Shown here in pieces: positions 27,529 through 37,573 of a DNA stretch of 64,000 nucleotides. Positions within the stretch are counted from its first letter, which is position 1; every line of letters begins with the position of its first letter. Below the pieces are notes generated by a model. That model saw only the letters and a program-made list of their open reading frames with translations. It searched no databases and was not told the DNA's origin. The stretch is from positions 1,116,001 to 1,180,000 of the forward strand of contig OY970289.1 of NCBI GenBank assembly GCA_963716135.1, given 5' to 3'. The position numbers were made by a program, and so were the translations under genes. The DNA comes from CAVRAW01 sp963716135 (GTDB lineage Bacteria > Planctomycetota > Planctomycetia > Pirellulales > JADZDJ01).

Positions 27529-29901
27529 ATGTCCAAAAGCCAGGATACTACTTTCGGAATTCGCGCGACGCCGTCCACGCCGTGGATGTCATCGAGCACT
27601 CACGAGCGCGTAGGGGCGAAGTTGGCACTGATCATCCTCGCCGTTTGTGTGGCTTATTGGCCGAGCCTGCGCGGCGGGTTCATCATGGACGACGATCTTC
27701 TGCTGACTAGCAATCCGTCGATTGCGGCTCCCGACGGCCTGTACTCTATTTGGTTCACGACCGACGAGTGTGAATATTATCCGATCTCGTACAGCAGTTT
27801 CTGGTTGGAATGGCGGCTGTGGGGAATGAACCCCCTGGGCTACCACATCACGAACCTAATCTTGCACATCGCTACGGTGCTTTTAATTTGGTTGGTCTTG
27901 CGGAAGCTGTCCATTCCCGGCGCGTATCTGGCGGCCCTGTTGTTCGCGGTACATCCGGTAAATGTGGAATCTGTGGCTTGGATTGCGCAGCGGAGGAGCA
28001 CTTTGGCAATATTGTTCTCCATCCTCTCGATCCTCTGCTATCTGCGTGCGGAAGAGGGACGCGAAGCGAGGGACCAGGGGCGCACAAATGCAAGAAACGA
28101 AAAGAGGAGACGCGGAGTGAAGAACACTCATCGCTCTTGGGGCTGGAGGAATTGGTATTGGCTGAGCCTGCTGGGCTTCCTGCTGGCGATGCTCAGTAAA
28201 GGCTCCGTGGCCATCCTGCCCGTCTTGCTGCTGGGGCTGATGTGGTGGCAACGTCGGCGGATCGATTTTGCTGCATTGATGCGGATAGCGCCGTTTTTAT
28301 TGATTGCCATCGCACTGAGTTTGGTGAATATGTGGTTTAACCTGCGAGGTTTTGACGAGCCCATTCGTTCCGCAAGCGTCGCCGAACGATGTGCGGGCGC
28401 CGGCGCAGCCGTCTGGTTCTATTTGTCCAAGGCGCTGGCGCCGCTAAATCTGACATTTATTTATCCCCAATGGAGCATCGACACTCGCAACATACTCTGG
28501 TGGATGCCCGTTGGAGCCGCCGTCATTGCCACCACAGTGCTGATCTGGAAACGCGAAAGTGGATGGGATCGACCGTTGTTAGCGGCGTGGTTGTTTTTCG
28601 GGGTGGCGCTGTCTCCCATTCTCGGGTTCTTCGACATCGGCGCCATGCAGTACTCGCTGGTGGCAGATCACTATCAGCACATCGCGCTGATCGGCGTGGT
28701 GGCCTTGGTATCCGCTTCGATCACATGGTGCCAACGCCAGCCAGGCGGATTCCCCTGGACCACAAGCATGGCCGTAGTTTTAGTCGGCACATTGACGCTG
28801 CTGACTTGGCGGCAAAATGGTCTCTACGAATCTCCGCTCGCGCTATATGAGGCAACGTTGGGGAAAAACCCTGAAAGCTGGCTGGTCCATAACAACTTGG
28901 GGTTCGAACTTGCGAATTCCGGCCGCGCCGAGGAGGCGATTCGACACTACCATCAGGCGCTGCGCCTCAAACCCAATTATGTCGAAGCACTCGACAACCT
29001 AGGGGTCGAACTGATGAAGTCCGGCCAGGTCGAAAAGGCAATACAACTGTACGAGCAGGCCCTGCGTATCAATCCTAATCACTTCGCGACACACAACAAC
29101 TTGGGCGTCGCCTTAATCAACCGCGGTCGGATCCAAGAAGGAATCGAACAGTATGAGCAGGCACTGCAGCTCCGACCTGATTACGCACCAGCCAATATTA
29201 ACTTGGGAGTTGCACTAGGAAACGAAGGCAAAGTGCAGGAAGCAATCGCGCATTACACGATGGCCATCAGATTAAATCCTGATTCTCCCGAGGCGCACTT
29301 TAATTTAGGCAACGTGCTGTTCAAAACCAACCAACTGTCGGAGGCGATCGAAGCGTATCGTCGCGCCTTGGACCTGCGGCCGGACTACGCGGAAGCCCAC
29401 ACTAACTTGGCGATCGCACTGGCCAGCGCGGGCAAACCGCTGGAAGCGATCGAACACTATAAGCGAGCTGTGCAGCTCGACCCCAATTCGCTTGTAGCAC
29501 AAAACAATCTGGGAAACGCATTGGCACGAGCCGACCGGCCCCAAGAGGCGGTCGCGCACCTCGAAGCAGCAGTTCGCCTCAAACCCGATTCTGGCAGCAT
29601 CCATAATAATCTTGGCGTCACGCTAGCGGACTTAGGTCGTTTTCCAGAAGCCATCGAGCAGTTTCAACAGGCGATCCAACTTGACGCCGCGAACGCTCAG
29701 GCATATTTCAACCTGGCCAAGGCGAATGGCAAATTGAACCGCGCGGCCGAGGCGATCGCTGCCGCGCAAACCGCGTTGGAACTGGCGCACTCTCACGGCC
29801 GGTCGGCGGTGGCAAAACAGATCGACGATTGGCTAACGCGGTATCGAGCCGAGCAAACTTCTACGTCTCGTCCAGCCGGCTCGGTACCATCCGTGCCGTG
29901 A
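27529..29901 (+). CDS. Paralog F: type-1 GT-C/TMTC-like protein with 9 TPRs (intact)
   Basis: A 790-residue intact type-1 member with F-I-M-D-D-D-L-L-L-T in the first loop, S-F-W-L-E-W-R-L-W-G and A-V-H-P-V-N-V-E-S-V-A-W-I-A-Q-R. The hydrophilic loop at about 28050-28130 is full of Arg/Glu/Lys (E-E-G-R-E-A-R, N-E-K-R-R-R-G) and looks like translated intergenic repeat; the matching loops of A and K are unrelated in sequence. About nine TPRs are followed by the tail module shared with E, G and H. It begins 32 nt after E and ends ...S-V-P-S-V-P. Confidence 0.85.
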   Translation: MSKSQDTTFGIRATPSTPWMSSSTHERVGAKLALIILAVCVAYWPSLRGGFIMDDDLLLTSNPSIAAPDGLYSIWFTTDECEYYPISYSSFWLEWRLWGMNPLGYHITNLILHIATVLLIWLVLRKLSIPGAYLAALLFAVHPVNVESVAWIAQRRSTLAILFSILSILCYLRAEEGREARDQGRTNARNEKRRRGVKNTHRSWGWRNWYWLSLLGFLLAMLSKGSVAILPVLLLGLMWWQRRRIDFAALMRIAPFLLIAIALSLVNMWFNLRGFDEPIRSASVAERCAGAGAAVWFYLSKALAPLNLTFIYPQWSIDTRNILWWMPVGAAVIATTVLIWKRESGWDRPLLAAWLFFGVALSPILGFFDIGAMQYSLVADHYQHIALIGVVALVSASITWCQRQPGGFPWTTSMAVVLVGTLTLLTWRQNGLYESPLALYEATLGKNPESWLVHNNLGFELANSGRAEEAIRHYHQALRLKPNYVEALDNLGVELMKSGQVEKAIQLYEQALRINPNHFATHNNLGVALINRGRIQEGIEQYEQALQLRPDYAPANINLGVALGNEGKVQEAIAHYTMAIRLNPDSPEAHFNLGNVLFKTNQLSEAIEAYRRALDLRPDYAEAHTNLAIALASAGKPLEAIEHYKRAVQLDPNSLVAQNNLGNALARADRPQEAVAHLEAAVRLKPDSGSIHNNLGVTLADLGRFPEAIEQFQQAIQLDAANAQAYFNLAKANGKLNRAAEAIAAAQTALELAHSHGRSAVAKQIDDWLTRYRAEQTSTSRPAGSVPSVP

Positions 29902-29918
29902 CAACAGGAATTCATTTC

Positions 29919-31916
29919 ATGTCCTCCCCCAGCACCCACTCCGCGGATCCCACCTCCAGGGATTTAGCAAATGTGGTGTCTAGCCCGCGCCTCCGCGTGC
30001 TGGGTGCTTGGGTATTCGTTTTTGTTACCTTGCTGATCTTGTATGCACCGGCGCTGCGCGGCCAGGTGCTCTGGGACGACATTGCAAACATCACCGGTCC
30101 CCAATTGCGCTCCTGGAGCGGCTTGCCGCGCATCTGGTTCCAGTGGGGCGCCACGCAAACCTACTACCCGGTCCTGCACACCCTCTACTGGATCGAGCAA
30201 AAGCTCTGGGGCGACGCCACGCTGGGTTACCACCTGGCCAGCATCTTGTTCCACTCCATCTCCGTCTGCCTGGTCTACTGGATCGTAAGGCGGCTGAAGA
30301 TTCCCGGCGCAGCATTGGCGGCAGCCATCTTCGCCGTGCATCCGGTCTATGTCGAATCGATCGCCTGGATCACCGAGCAAAAGAACACGCTCTCAGGCAT
30401 GTTCACGCTGGCATCGATCCTGGTCTATCTGCGCTTCGACGACAGCCGCCGCCGCGCCACCTATGCCGGGGCGCTAGGCCTGTTCCTGTTGGCGCTGGAA
30501 AGCAAGGCCACGGCGGTCACGCTGCCGGTGGCGCTGCTGGTCATCCTGTGGTGGAAGCGCGGCGCGCTGTCGTGGCGCCGCGATCTGGCCCCCCTGCTCC
30601 CCTGGTTCGCCTTAAGCCTGCTGGTCGGCCTGTTCACCATCTGGTACGAGCGGGTCTACGTGGGCGTGCAAGGCAGCGAATTCGTGCTGACTCCCGTCCA
30701 AAGGTGCTTGCTGGCCAGCCGGGCCGTCTGGTTCTATCTGGGCAAACTGTTTTGGCCCACGAATCTGATCCTGTTTTATCCACGTTGGGAAGTGAATGCC
30801 GCCCAGGCGTGGCAATATCTCTATGTGGCGGGCCTGATCGCGCTGTTGGCCGCCGCCTGGGCGGTGCGCCGGCGCTTTCGAGCGCCCTTGGCGGCGCTGT
30901 TGTTTTTTCTGGGAACGCTGTTTCCCCTGCTGGGATTTTTCGCCACCTACATCTTTCGATACACCTACGTCTGCGATCACTTCCAATACCTGCCCAGTTT
31001 GGGAATCGTCGTACTAGTGTCGGCAGCGATCGCGCTGGTTCTTGACTGTGTGCCTACCGCCGCGCGGATTTTTGGGAAGGGTTTATGTCTACTGCTGCTA
31101 TGCCTGTTGGCTGTGCTCGCGCGCAACCAAAGTCAAATCTACACCGACGACGTAACGCTCTTTCAGGCAACGATCGCCAAAAATCCCGCTTGCTGGGTGG
31201 CCCATAACAACTTGGGTGTAGCCCTACTTGATACAGATCGCCAGGAGGCTGCTAAACAATTTGAACTGGCATTGGAGGTGAATCCGAACTACGCCCAATC
31301 TCATAACAATCTGGGAGTAGTGCTGGCAGGCTGGGGGCGGCTCCCGGAAGCCTTCGAGCAATACCAGCAAGCCATAGAATTGGATCCCACTTATGCTGAG
31401 GCTCACGCCAACTTAGCGATCGCACTGACCAGCGCGGGTCGGATGCAGGAAGCGATCGAACAATATCAACTGGCGGTGCAAATCAAGCCATATACAGTGA
31501 CCGCACAGAATAATCTGGGCAACGCATTGGCCCGAGCCGGCCGGCTCGAGGAGGCGCTTCCACACTTGGAAGCGGCGGTTCAACTCAAACCCGAATCCGC
31601 GAGCATTCACAACAATCTCGGCGTTACGCTGGCAGACTTAGGCCGGTTTGCTGAAGCGATCGAGCAATACCAACAGGCAATCGAGCTCGACTCCAACAAT
31701 GCGGCCGCCTATTTCAACCTGGCCAAAGCGTCGGCCAAGCTGAATCGTACTGCGGACGCAATTGGCGCCGCTGAAAGAGCGTTGAATCTGGCTCAAACAA
31801 CCGGACAGTCGACGTGGATCAAACAGATCGAAACTTGGTTGACGAACTACCGGGCTGCTTTGTCGAATCCCGCGAAGGAATCAAACCGGCCCGAAGATGT
31901 CTCCCCGACGCCATGA
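29919..31916 (+). CDS. Paralog G: type-3 GT-C/TMTC-like protein with 6 TPRs (intact)
   Basis: Start ATG 29919 follows AGGAA by 8 nt. It gives 665 residues. Type 3 has W-D-D (V-L-W-D-D-I-A-N) in the first loop, G-A-T-Q-T-Y-Y-P, and F-A-V-H-P-V-Y-V-E-S-I-A-W-I-T-E-Q-K-N-T. About six TPRs follow, the later ones and the end module (Q-I-E-T-W-L-T-N-Y-R) matching E, F and H. It ends ...D-V-S-P-T-P. It converges on the HlyD-like gene with 84 bases between. Confidence 0.85.
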   Translation: MSSPSTHSADPTSRDLANVVSSPRLRVLGAWVFVFVTLLILYAPALRGQVLWDDIANITGPQLRSWSGLPRIWFQWGATQTYYPVLHTLYWIEQKLWGDATLGYHLASILFHSISVCLVYWIVRRLKIPGAALAAAIFAVHPVYVESIAWITEQKNTLSGMFTLASILVYLRFDDSRRRATYAGALGLFLLALESKATAVTLPVALLVILWWKRGALSWRRDLAPLLPWFALSLLVGLFTIWYERVYVGVQGSEFVLTPVQRCLLASRAVWFYLGKLFWPTNLILFYPRWEVNAAQAWQYLYVAGLIALLAAAWAVRRRFRAPLAALLFFLGTLFPLLGFFATYIFRYTYVCDHFQYLPSLGIVVLVSAAIALVLDCVPTAARIFGKGLCLLLLCLLAVLARNQSQIYTDDVTLFQATIAKNPACWVAHNNLGVALLDTDRQEAAKQFELALEVNPNYAQSHNNLGVVLAGWGRLPEAFEQYQQAIELDPTYAEAHANLAIALTSAGRMQEAIEQYQLAVQIKPYTVTAQNNLGNALARAGRLEEALPHLEAAVQLKPESASIHNNLGVTLADLGRFAEAIEQYQQAIELDSNNAAAYFNLAKASAKLNRTADAIGAAERALNLAQTTGQSTWIKQIETWLTNYRAALSNPAKESNRPEDVSPTP

Positions 31917-32000
31917 TTTTAGAATGCTCCGCGGAGCCAAATCGCCCATGACTAATGAAATGCGGTGATCAAGGTTACGAACTCGGTATTTCAACTTGAG

Positions 32001-33273
32001 CTACTTAGCTGCCGGCTCGCTCCCCTTGAGAAACGTCACGACCGCGCCCATTTCCGGCTTGAGGTAGACTCCTTCTTCGTCGGGCGGCACGCTGATTTTC
32101 ACGCGCACCGGCACGGCGCCTTGACCGCGGTCGGCGATCGGCATCAGCCGCGACACGTAGCCTTCGTAGACTCGATCGGGCCAAGCTTCCGCGCGGATCT
32201 TGCACTTTTGCCCCTTGAAGATTTTCGAGATGTCGCGCTCCTGGATTTTGAGTTCCACTTCCAAGTCCGAGAGATCGGCCATCTCGCACAAACTGTAGCT
32301 TCCGTTCATCACGATTGGGTTGACGATGTTTCCCTCTTCGGCGCGCTTGATGAGAATGGTGCCGGAGATTGGGGCTCGAATGGTGCAATTGTCGAGGCGC
32401 CATTTGGCTTTGGTCAATTCGGCCTTGGCCAGGGCCAGATCGCCGCGTGCGGCATCGATGCGCTCCTGGCGAGGTCCGGCGAGCATCAAGTCGTATGCCT
32501 TTTGCAGTCGTTCCACGCGGCGATCGCTGGCTTTGAAATTCGCTTCAGCCAGATCGTACTCGCTTTGCGTGGCCACGCCGCTTTTGCGTAATTGGCTGAT
32601 ACGCTGCCATTCGGCATGAAGCTGCGAGCGTTGTGCCTGCGCTTCCTGCAGTTCTGCCTCTGCCTGGTCGATGTCTTCTTTGCGATTGCCGTTCTCCAAC
32701 TCCAGCAGTTTCTGCTGGGCCACCGCCACGGCGGCTTCCGCGCTGATGGTCGGCTTCGTAATCCGTGGTTTCCAATTGCGCTAAAATGTCATCCTTTTTC
32801 ACGCGCTGGCCTTCCTCGATCCGCAACATCGTGAGCATGCCAGGCACTTTGGGGCTGACCAAAATCTGATGCGCGGGGATGATATAGCCCTTTGATTCGT
32901 GAGCAATGTCTCCCGAGGACGCCACTGCGCTAGCGCTACTCGATCGAGTTGACGCGGTTGGTGCTTGGGCCTGCTGGCCGACGGCCAACGGAGCTGCAAC
33001 ATGGGAGTTGCCGCCCGACTGCGTCGCCGATTGGGCGGATGGCGCGGCCGCGAGAGCAGGCCGATCGTCGCGAGCGGCAACTTGCTTGTAGGCCACGTAT
33101 CCGCCGACGGCGGCCACTATCAGCACGATCAACCCTATCCACAAGCGGCGAGCACTGCGCGGCGATGATTCATCGTCTGGCAGCCGAAGCGACTGCACCC
33201 GCTCGCGCAAATTCGGCTGGGGCTCCGCGGGCTGCGCATGCGCTTTCGACTTTGCCGCCAAATTTCCGTCCAT
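32001..33273 (-). CDS. HlyD-family periplasmic adaptor (efflux/ABC), frame break near 32750
   Basis: Start ATG 33273 has AAGGA about 10 nt upstream. The N-terminal 70 residues are cytoplasmic, followed by one membrane helix (W-I-G-L-I-V-L-I-V-A-A-V-G-G-Y), a Pro/Ser/Ala linker and the first half of the biotinyl-lipoyl domain (V-S-P-K-V-P-G-M-L-T). After a frame break at about 32744-32755 come the long coiled-coil hairpin (A-Q-Q-K-L-L-E-L-E-N-G), I-R-A-P-I-S-G-T-I-L, and a beta-barrel end. Such adaptors link inner-membrane exporters to the outer membrane. No exporter is adjacent; the ABC operon at 46.8 kb is the nearest candidate partner. It is the only gene interrupting the paralog array and lies on the opposite strand. 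Confidence 0.85.
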
Positions 33274-33659
33274 TATCCGTGATCCTTGCACCGCTGACGC
33301 CGCTGTCGAAACAAGTCGTTTCTCGAGCAATTGAAGATTCGCACACCTTATCATATCGTAACACCCCCACAGGAAGCGATAATGGATCGAGCGGGAATCA
33401 TGCCAGGCAATCGAGCAGCACAGGCAATTTGAACGGCCGATTCAGCAAGCAATAATGATTTAATCGGTCCATTCGGAAGGGCGCAGACTGCAAGTCGTCC
33501 AACCTCCTGGCGATGCAGACTTCGGGGAATACTCGTTACGCTGAAGTCGCGACAATCCGAAGGCTGATTGAGAACGTATCGCTGGTAGACCCCTCTACGG
33601 ACAATTTGTTTCGTCGCCCCTAATCGAACGCACCCCCTAGCAGTCCCGGTCTCGTCTGG
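33274..33659. other. Intergenic region between divergent HlyD and paralog H
   Basis: About 386 bases without a supportable gene. It should hold the promoters of HlyD (leftward) and of paralog H (rightward). A TATGAT-like hexamer can be read on the minus strand near 33350, but no matching -35 is seen, so I do not call it. Confidence 0.5.
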
Positions 33660-35456
33660 ATGTCCTGGCAACGAACACAAAACGACGAGCCTCTTCCTTC
33701 GTCTGGGGCAACTTCTCTGTGGCGAAGCAGGCGGTTCGCGGAGTACTTGGGCATTTCGTTGCTCGTCGTCGCCACCTTCGTGGCGTACTACCCTGCGATG
33801 CAGGGCCAACTGGTCTGGAACGACAGCGATTATGTGACGAAGCCGGAGTTGCGCTCGGTGCCGGGTTTGGCGCGGATCTGGTTCGACGTCGGCGCGACCG
33901 AACAGTACTATCCGCTGCTGCACAGTTTCTTCTGGATGCAATGCCAGCTATGGGGCGATCATCCGCTGGGCTATCACCTGGTTAACTTGCTGTTGCATCT
34001 GGCGGCCGTTGCGCTGCTGTACCTGATCCTGCGGAGGCTCGAGATTCCCGGCGCGTGGCTGGCCGCGGCGATCTTTGCGCTGCATCCGGTGATGGTCGAA
34101 TCGGTGGCCTGGATCACCGAACAGAAGAACACGCTTTCCACCGTGTTCTACCTGGGCGCCTTGCTGGCGTACTTGCACTTCGATCAGACACGCCGCAAGT
34201 CGCATTATGCGCTGGCGTTGGCGCTGTACCTGCTGGCCATGGCCAGCAAAACGGTCACAGCCACGCTGCCGGCGGCCTTGTTGGTCATCTTTTGGTGGCA
34301 ACGCGGCAGCTTATCCTGGCGCCGCGACGTGCTGCCGCTGGCGCCTTGGTTCGTGCTGGGGGCGGCGGCCGGCCTGTTCACGGCCTGGGTGGAACGCACC
34401 TACATCGGCGCGCAAGGAAGTGATTTTGCCCTGACTTTCGCCCAGCGCGCTCTGATCGCCGGCCGCGTGCCCTGGTTCTATTTGGGACAACTGCTCTGGC
34501 CGGCGAACTTGATCTTCATGTATCCCCGCTGGGAAGTCGATCCGAGCGTCGGGTGGCAATGGTTATTTCCCTTGGCCAGCGTGGCGATCGTCATCGTGCT
34601 GTGGCTGTTGCGCAGGCGGTGGCGCGGACCGCTGGCCGGCTGGCTGCTGTTCATCGGCACATTGTTTCCCGTGCTGGGGTTTTTGAACGTCTACTGGTTC
34701 GTGTTTTCCTTCGTGGCCGATCACCTGCTGTATCTGGCCAGTCTGGCGGTGATCGTGCTGGCCGCCTCGGCCATCGCCCTGGCAATTGCCCGACTGCAAG
34801 CAAACGCACGCTGGATCGGCTACCTCGGTTGCGCAGCCCTGTTGGCCACCCTGGGAACCCTCACCTGGCGCCAAAGCGAAATGTACAGCGACGCCATCAA
34901 CCTTTACCAAACCACCATCGATCGAAATCCGGATTGTTGGATGGCACATACCAACCTAGCGATTGTGTTGGCCGGCATGGGCCAGCCGCAGGCTGCCATC
35001 GACCATTACCAGCAGGCGGTGCAAATCAAGCCGGATTGTCTCCAAGCCCAGAATAACTTGGGAAATGCATTGGCCCGAGCCGGCCGCGCCGAGGAAGCGA
35101 TTCCGCACCTGGAAGCAGCGGTTCGCCTAGAACCTAATTCCGCCCTTATTCGCAACAATCTCGGCGTCACGCTGGCCGACCTAGGCCGGTTTAGCGAGGC
35201 AATGGAGCAGTACCAACAAGCGATCCAACTCGATGCCGCTTACATTCAGGCCTATTTCAATCTGGCCAAAGCATCGGACAAATTGAACCGTTCGGCGGAG
35301 GCCATTGCCGCCGCCGAACAGGCTTTGGCCCTGGCTCGATCCGCCGGACGAACAGCATTGACCAACCAGATCGAAACTTGGATCGAGAAATTCCGCGCCA
35401 ACCTGTCGAACCAACCCGCCGGAGCACCTCCTAAGAGTGCTCCGGCCACGCCATAA
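33660..35456 (+). CDS. Paralog H: type-3 GT-C/TMTC-like protein with 4 TPRs (intact)
   Basis: A 598-residue intact member. The first loop reads L-V-W-N-D-S-D-Y, so an Asn-Asp replaces the Asp-Asp of other types. It keeps F-A-L-H-P-V-M-V-E-S-V-A-W-I-T-E-Q. From 33750 to 34895 its DNA is repeated in paralog I. Only four TPRs follow, of the E/F/G tail kind, with N-Q-I-E-T-W-I-E-K-F. It is the first plus-strand gene after the HlyD interruption and so probably starts its own transcript. It ends ...S-A-P-A-T-P. Confidence 0.85.
   Translation: MSWQRTQNDEPLPSSGATSLWRSRRFAEYLGISLLVVATFVAYYPAMQGQLVWNDSDYVTKPELRSVPGLARIWFDVGATEQYYPLLHSFFWMQCQLWGDHPLGYHLVNLLLHLAAVALLYLILRRLEIPGAWLAAAIFALHPVMVESVAWITEQKNTLSTVFYLGALLAYLHFDQTRRKSHYALALALYLLAMASKTVTATLPAALLVIFWWQRGSLSWRRDVLPLAPWFVLGAAAGLFTAWVERTYIGAQGSDFALTFAQRALIAGRVPWFYLGQLLWPANLIFMYPRWEVDPSVGWQWLFPLASVAIVIVLWLLRRRWRGPLAGWLLFIGTLFPVLGFLNVYWFVFSFVADHLLYLASLAVIVLAASAIALAIARLQANARWIGYLGCAALLATLGTLTWRQSEMYSDAINLYQTTIDRNPDCWMAHTNLAIVLAGMGQPQAAIDHYQQAVQIKPDCLQAQNNLGNALARAGRAEEAIPHLEAAVRLEPNSALIRNNLGVTLADLGRFSEAMEQYQQAIQLDAAYIQAYFNLAKASDKLNRSAEAIAAAEQALALARSAGRTALTNQIETWIEKFRANLSNQPAGAPPKSAPATP
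33750..34895 (+). repeat. Long exact direct repeat, copy in paralog H (1146 bp)
   Basis: By reading, identical to 35565-36708 except that this copy has GGCGCGCAAGG at 34408-34418 where the other has GGCGCAAGG. It runs from just inside the first membrane segment to ...E-M-Y-S-D-A, a few residues before the first TPR. Confidence 0.9.
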
Positions 35457-35471
35457 CGCCGGCGAATTCCT

Positions 35472-37374
35472 ATGCCTGGCAAAAAACAGAAGAACTTACG
35501 CCAGCGCGGGCCAACTCGGCCCAACGTCGCGATGCCGACAACCACCCGCCTGCGCATGCTGGGTGGCATTTCGTTGCTCGTCGTCGCCACCTTCGTGGCG
35601 TACTACCCTGCGATGCAGGGCCAACTGGTCTGGAACGACAGCGATTATGTGACGAAGCCGGAGTTGCGCTCGGTGCCGGGTTTGGCGCGGATCTGGTTCG
35701 ACGTCGGCGCGACCGAACAGTACTATCCGCTGCTGCACAGTTTCTTCTGGATGCAATGCCAGCTATGGGGCGATCATCCGCTGGGCTATCACCTGGTTAA
35801 CTTGCTGTTGCATCTGGCGGCCGTTGCGCTGCTGTACCTGATCCTGCGGAGGCTCGAGATTCCCGGCGCGTGGCTGGCCGCGGCGATCTTTGCGCTGCAT
35901 CCGGTGATGGTCGAATCGGTGGCCTGGATCACCGAACAGAAGAACACGCTTTCCACCGTGTTCTACCTGGGCGCCTTGCTGGCGTACTTGCACTTCGATC
36001 AGACACGCCGCAAGTCGCATTATGCGCTGGCGTTGGCGCTGTACCTGCTGGCCATGGCCAGCAAAACGGTCACAGCCACGCTGCCGGCGGCCTTGTTGGT
36101 CATCTTTTGGTGGCAACGCGGCAGCTTATCCTGGCGCCGCGACGTGCTGCCGCTGGCGCCTTGGTTCGTGCTGGGGGCGGCGGCCGGCCTGTTCACGGCC
36201 TGGGTGGAACGCACCTACATCGGCGCAAGGAAGTGATTTTGCCCTGACTTTCGCCCAGCGCGCTCTGATCGCCGGCCGCGTGCCCTGGTTCTATTTGGGA
36301 CAACTGCTCTGGCCGGCGAACTTGATCTTCATGTATCCCCGCTGGGAAGTCGATCCGAGCGTCGGGTGGCAATGGTTATTTCCCTTGGCCAGCGTGGCGA
36401 TCGTCATCGTGCTGTGGCTGTTGCGCAGGCGGTGGCGCGGACCGCTGGCCGGCTGGCTGCTGTTCATCGGCACATTGTTTCCCGTGCTGGGGTTTTTGAA
36501 CGTCTACTGGTTCGTGTTTTCCTTCGTGGCCGATCACCTGCTGTATCTGGCCAGTCTGGCGGTGATCGTGCTGGCCGCCTCGGCCATCGCCCTGGCAATT
36601 GCCCGACTGCAAGCAAACGCACGCTGGATCGGCTACCTCGGTTGCGCAGCCCTGTTGGCCACCCTGGGAACCCTCACCTGGCGCCAAAGCGAAATGTACA
36701 GCGACGCCGCATTTCTCTACCAGACGACGATCGCCAGGAATCCTGCATGTTGGTTGGCTTACAACAACTTGGGGGTCATCGTGGCCACGAAGGGCCGGCC
36801 CCGGGACGGCATGGAATACTTCCAACAGGCTCTGCGCTTCAAGCCCGACTGGGCCGACTCCCATAACAATCTGGGAAATGGGCTGCTCGACGATGGACGG
36901 CCGCAGGAGGCCATCGCTCAATTCGAGCTGGCTTTGCAAGCCAATCCGAACTTCGCGGAAGCGCACAACAACCTGGGATTCGCCTTGGCCAGTTCCGGTC
37001 GACTGCCGGAGGCCATCGCGCATTTGGAGAAAGCCGTACTGTTGCGTCCCGATTCTCTCAAAGCTCAGCACAATTTGGGACGGTCATTGGCAGCAACAGG
37101 CCGATTCGAAGAAGCCATTCCACACTACCAACAGGCAATCAAAATCAATCCTGACTATCTGGACGCCTACGCCAATTTGGCGACAGCATATGTCCGTTTG
37201 CATCGCACCCCAGAGGCCATCGTGGCGGCCCAAAAAGCTTTGCAGCTAGCTCGCGTCCAAGGCGAAACGGCGGCGGCCCGACAGATCGAAGAGTGGTTAA
37301 AGTCCAACCGCGCCGACGCGACCAAGGTTCCCGACCAAGTGCCGCATTCACAAAGCACGCGCACAGCGCCGTGA
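35472..37374 (+). CDS. Paralog I: type-3 GT-C/TMTC-like protein with 5 TPRs, frame break near 36225
   Basis: The N-terminal 30 residues (M-P-G-K-K-Q-K-N-L-R-Q-R) are unrelated to those of H, the membrane half is the same as in H, and the TPR tail differs again (N-N-L-G-V-I-V-A-T-K-G-R). The frame breaks at 36222-36228, where two bases present in H are missing; restoring GC gives one continuous protein of about 634 residues. Five TPRs and Q-I-E-E-W-L-K-S-N follow. It ends ...S-T-R-T-A-P. It is 15 nt downstream of H. Confidence 0.82.
35565..36708 (+). repeat. Long exact direct repeat, copy in paralog I (1144 bp)
   Basis: Partner of 33750-34895, two bases shorter (GC lost within a GCGCGC run at about 36223). 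Confidence 0.9.
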
Positions 37375-37573
37375 ATGTCATCCAACGCCGATTTGCGTTT
37401 TGCCGATTCCTGGGACATTCTATCGATAGACGATACCTCAGTCGGCTTTCGCCACGCATCGTATCAATGTAATCGCCGCTCATGTCCAAAGTAATCTCAT
37501 CGAAACGTTCGAGATCGCCGGCGACGCGGTCGCCTCCAACGACGCCCAGAGGAATTGCATCTCTCTAGCGGCA

